The translations under genes and the position numbers were made by a program. DNA of 55,291 nucleotides from Novacetimonas cocois (lineage in GTDB: Bacteria; Pseudomonadota; Alphaproteobacteria; Acetobacterales; Acetobacteraceae). A model generated the notes under the pieces. That model was given only the letters and a program-made list of their open reading frames with translations, was not told where the DNA came from and did not search any database. This document shows, piece by piece, positions 54,629 to 55,291 of this stretch; the stretch's first letter is position 1, and each line of letters opens with the position of its first letter. Location of the stretch: contig NZ_QEXL01000006.1 of the NCBI RefSeq assembly GCF_003311635.1, forward strand, positions 120,871-176,161. Reading direction: 5' to 3'.

Positions 54629-55153
54629 ATGAAGTCATCCGTGATGACCCCCGTCCGGATTGTTGGCGCGTGCCTGACCGGGCTGCTGCTGTTTGCCCCC
54701 GTTGTCACGCAGGCGCAGGAAACTGGTGAGCCGACGCAGGCGCAGGCGGAACTGCCCAAGGTTGCGCTGACCATCACGGGTCATGACAATGTGCGGCACG
54801 TGTTTTCGGTTGAAAAGGCATCGACCCCCCGTGAACAGCAGGTGGGGGAAATGTATCGCAAATCTGTTCCCGCCGATGGGGGAATGATTTTCGTCTGGTC
54901 CTATCCCCGGCCCAGCGAAATGTGGATGCAGCATACGCTCGTGCCGCTGGATATCGTTTTTATCGGCATGGATAACCGTATTTCCTCCATCGTCGAGAAT
55001 GCCGTCCCCCTCAGCCTTGCCCATATCAGCAGCCAGGGGCCGGTGCGTGCGACGCTGGAACTGCAGGGTGGCCTGACGGAGAAGCTGGGAATCGTCGTCG
55101 GTGACAAGGTCGAAACACCGGCGCTCGCCGATGCGAAGAAGGTAAGCCCCTGA
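54629..55153 (+). CDS. secreted DUF192 protein
   Basis: The 174-residue product has a signal peptide (cleavage after TQA near residue 29), then the DUF192 barrel: EKASTPREQQVGEMYRKSVP, GGMIFVWSYPRPSEMWMQHT and LVPLDIVFIGMDNRISSIVE. DUF192 proteins are small periplasmic or envelope proteins of unsettled function. A strong terminator follows. Confidence 0.9.
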   Translation: MKSSVMTPVRIVGACLTGLLLFAPVVTQAQETGEPTQAQAELPKVALTITGHDNVRHVFSVEKASTPREQQVGEMYRKSVPADGGMIFVWSYPRPSEMWMQHTLVPLDIVFIGMDNRISSIVENAVPLSLAHISSQGPVRATLELQGGLTEKLGIVVGDKVETPALADAKKVSP

Positions 55154-55168
55154 TTCGCTAACTTTATG

Positions 55169-55210
55169 AAATCAAAAGAAATGGTGGTTTTCCGCCGTTT
55201 CTTTTGATTT
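55169..55210 (+). terminator. hairpin terminator of the DUF192 gene
   Basis: Arms aaatcaaaagaaa (55169-55181) and tttcttttgattt (55198-55210) form a long AT-rich hairpin with a GC-containing tip (tggtgg/ccgcc), 16 bases after the stop. The right arm supplies a T-rich run. Confidence 0.75.
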
Positions 55211-55291
55211 TGGTCCTGATGGCGAAGGATCCTTCTGCAAAAACTTTCATTTTTTGATTGACGGTGGTGATTGGTGACCGTATATCCCCGT

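Noticed and set aside
1-55291. CRISPR arrays, rRNA genes and known riboswitches
   Set aside because: No regularly spaced direct repeats were seen, no conserved rRNA segments, and no leader matching a riboswitch class that I could recognise by eye; a covariance-model scan would be decisive.

Overview
The window is chromosomal DNA of an acetic acid bacterium (Alphaproteobacteria, Acetobacteraceae; most like Komagataeibacter/Gluconacetobacter). The evidence is high GC, NDUFA12 and NDUFAF7/MidA homologues, DUF2155, the order proA-nadD-rsfS-rlmH, a heme-PAS c-di-GMP phosphodiesterase of the type that controls cellulose synthesis in this group, and a lactate-utilisation lutABC operon. Most of the window is a housekeeping core, with a few accessory patches that are AT-rich or carry repeats.

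Layout. 1-0.7 kb: AT-rich remains of a DUF6538-type tyrosine integrase beside the 3' end of tRNA-Ser(GGA). 0.8-11.4 kb (mostly minus strand): lepA, an S24-type regulator that lacks its protease dyad, a secreted coiled-coil protein (plus strand), a DEAD-box RNA helicase, a zinc alcohol dehydrogenase, a GNAT-like acyltransferase, RidA, and a stand-alone protein resembling the C-terminus of B12-dependent ribonucleotide reductase. 11.6-20.3 kb (plus strand): NDUFA12, mlaD, DUF2155, otsB-otsA, dsbB, nadE and a glycine-rich repeat protein; a 58-residue DUF1328 gene overlaps the end of dsbB on the other strand. 20.7-24.9 kb: an HU protein, lutABC and a divergent LysR regulator. 24.9-30.2 kb: a His-rich secreted peptide, a zinc-ribbon metallopeptidase and a transglutaminase, divergent from a circularly permuted ATP-grasp/alpha-E pair. 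30.3-32.9 kb: the PAS-PAS-GAF-GGDEF-EAL protein, followed by a 1.2 kb AT-rich gap that ends at tRNA-Gln(TTG). 34.2-49.8 kb: proC, ubiK, hldD, lgt-midA-pgeF, a lipoprotein, prs, rplY-pth-ychF and proA-nadD-rsfS-rlmH. 50-55.3 kb: a CHAP hydrolase, a second RidA, mocA/xdhC, a host-attachment-family protein, an MBL hydrolase and a DUF192 protein.

How the genes work together. otsBA makes trehalose. dsbB, mlaD, lgt and hldD serve the envelope. lutABC oxidises lactate and is probably controlled by its divergent LysR protein. NDUFA12 and MidA/NDUFAF7 concern respiratory complex I. rplY, pth, ychF, rsfS, rlmH and lepA serve translation. proC and proA are two proline-pathway steps. xdhC/mocA would mature a molybdenum hydroxylase encoded elsewhere.

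The most interesting items are: (i) the ATP-grasp/alpha-E/transglutaminase group with its neighbouring metallopeptidase and His-rich secreted peptide, a candidate peptide-synthesis or peptide-modification locus; (ii) three copies of a ~150 bp dispersed element with terminal inverted repeats and a cloverleaf-like fold; (iii) the dyad-less S24 regulator; (iv) the ribonucleotide-reductase-derived orphan; (v) the decayed integrase at tRNA-Ser.
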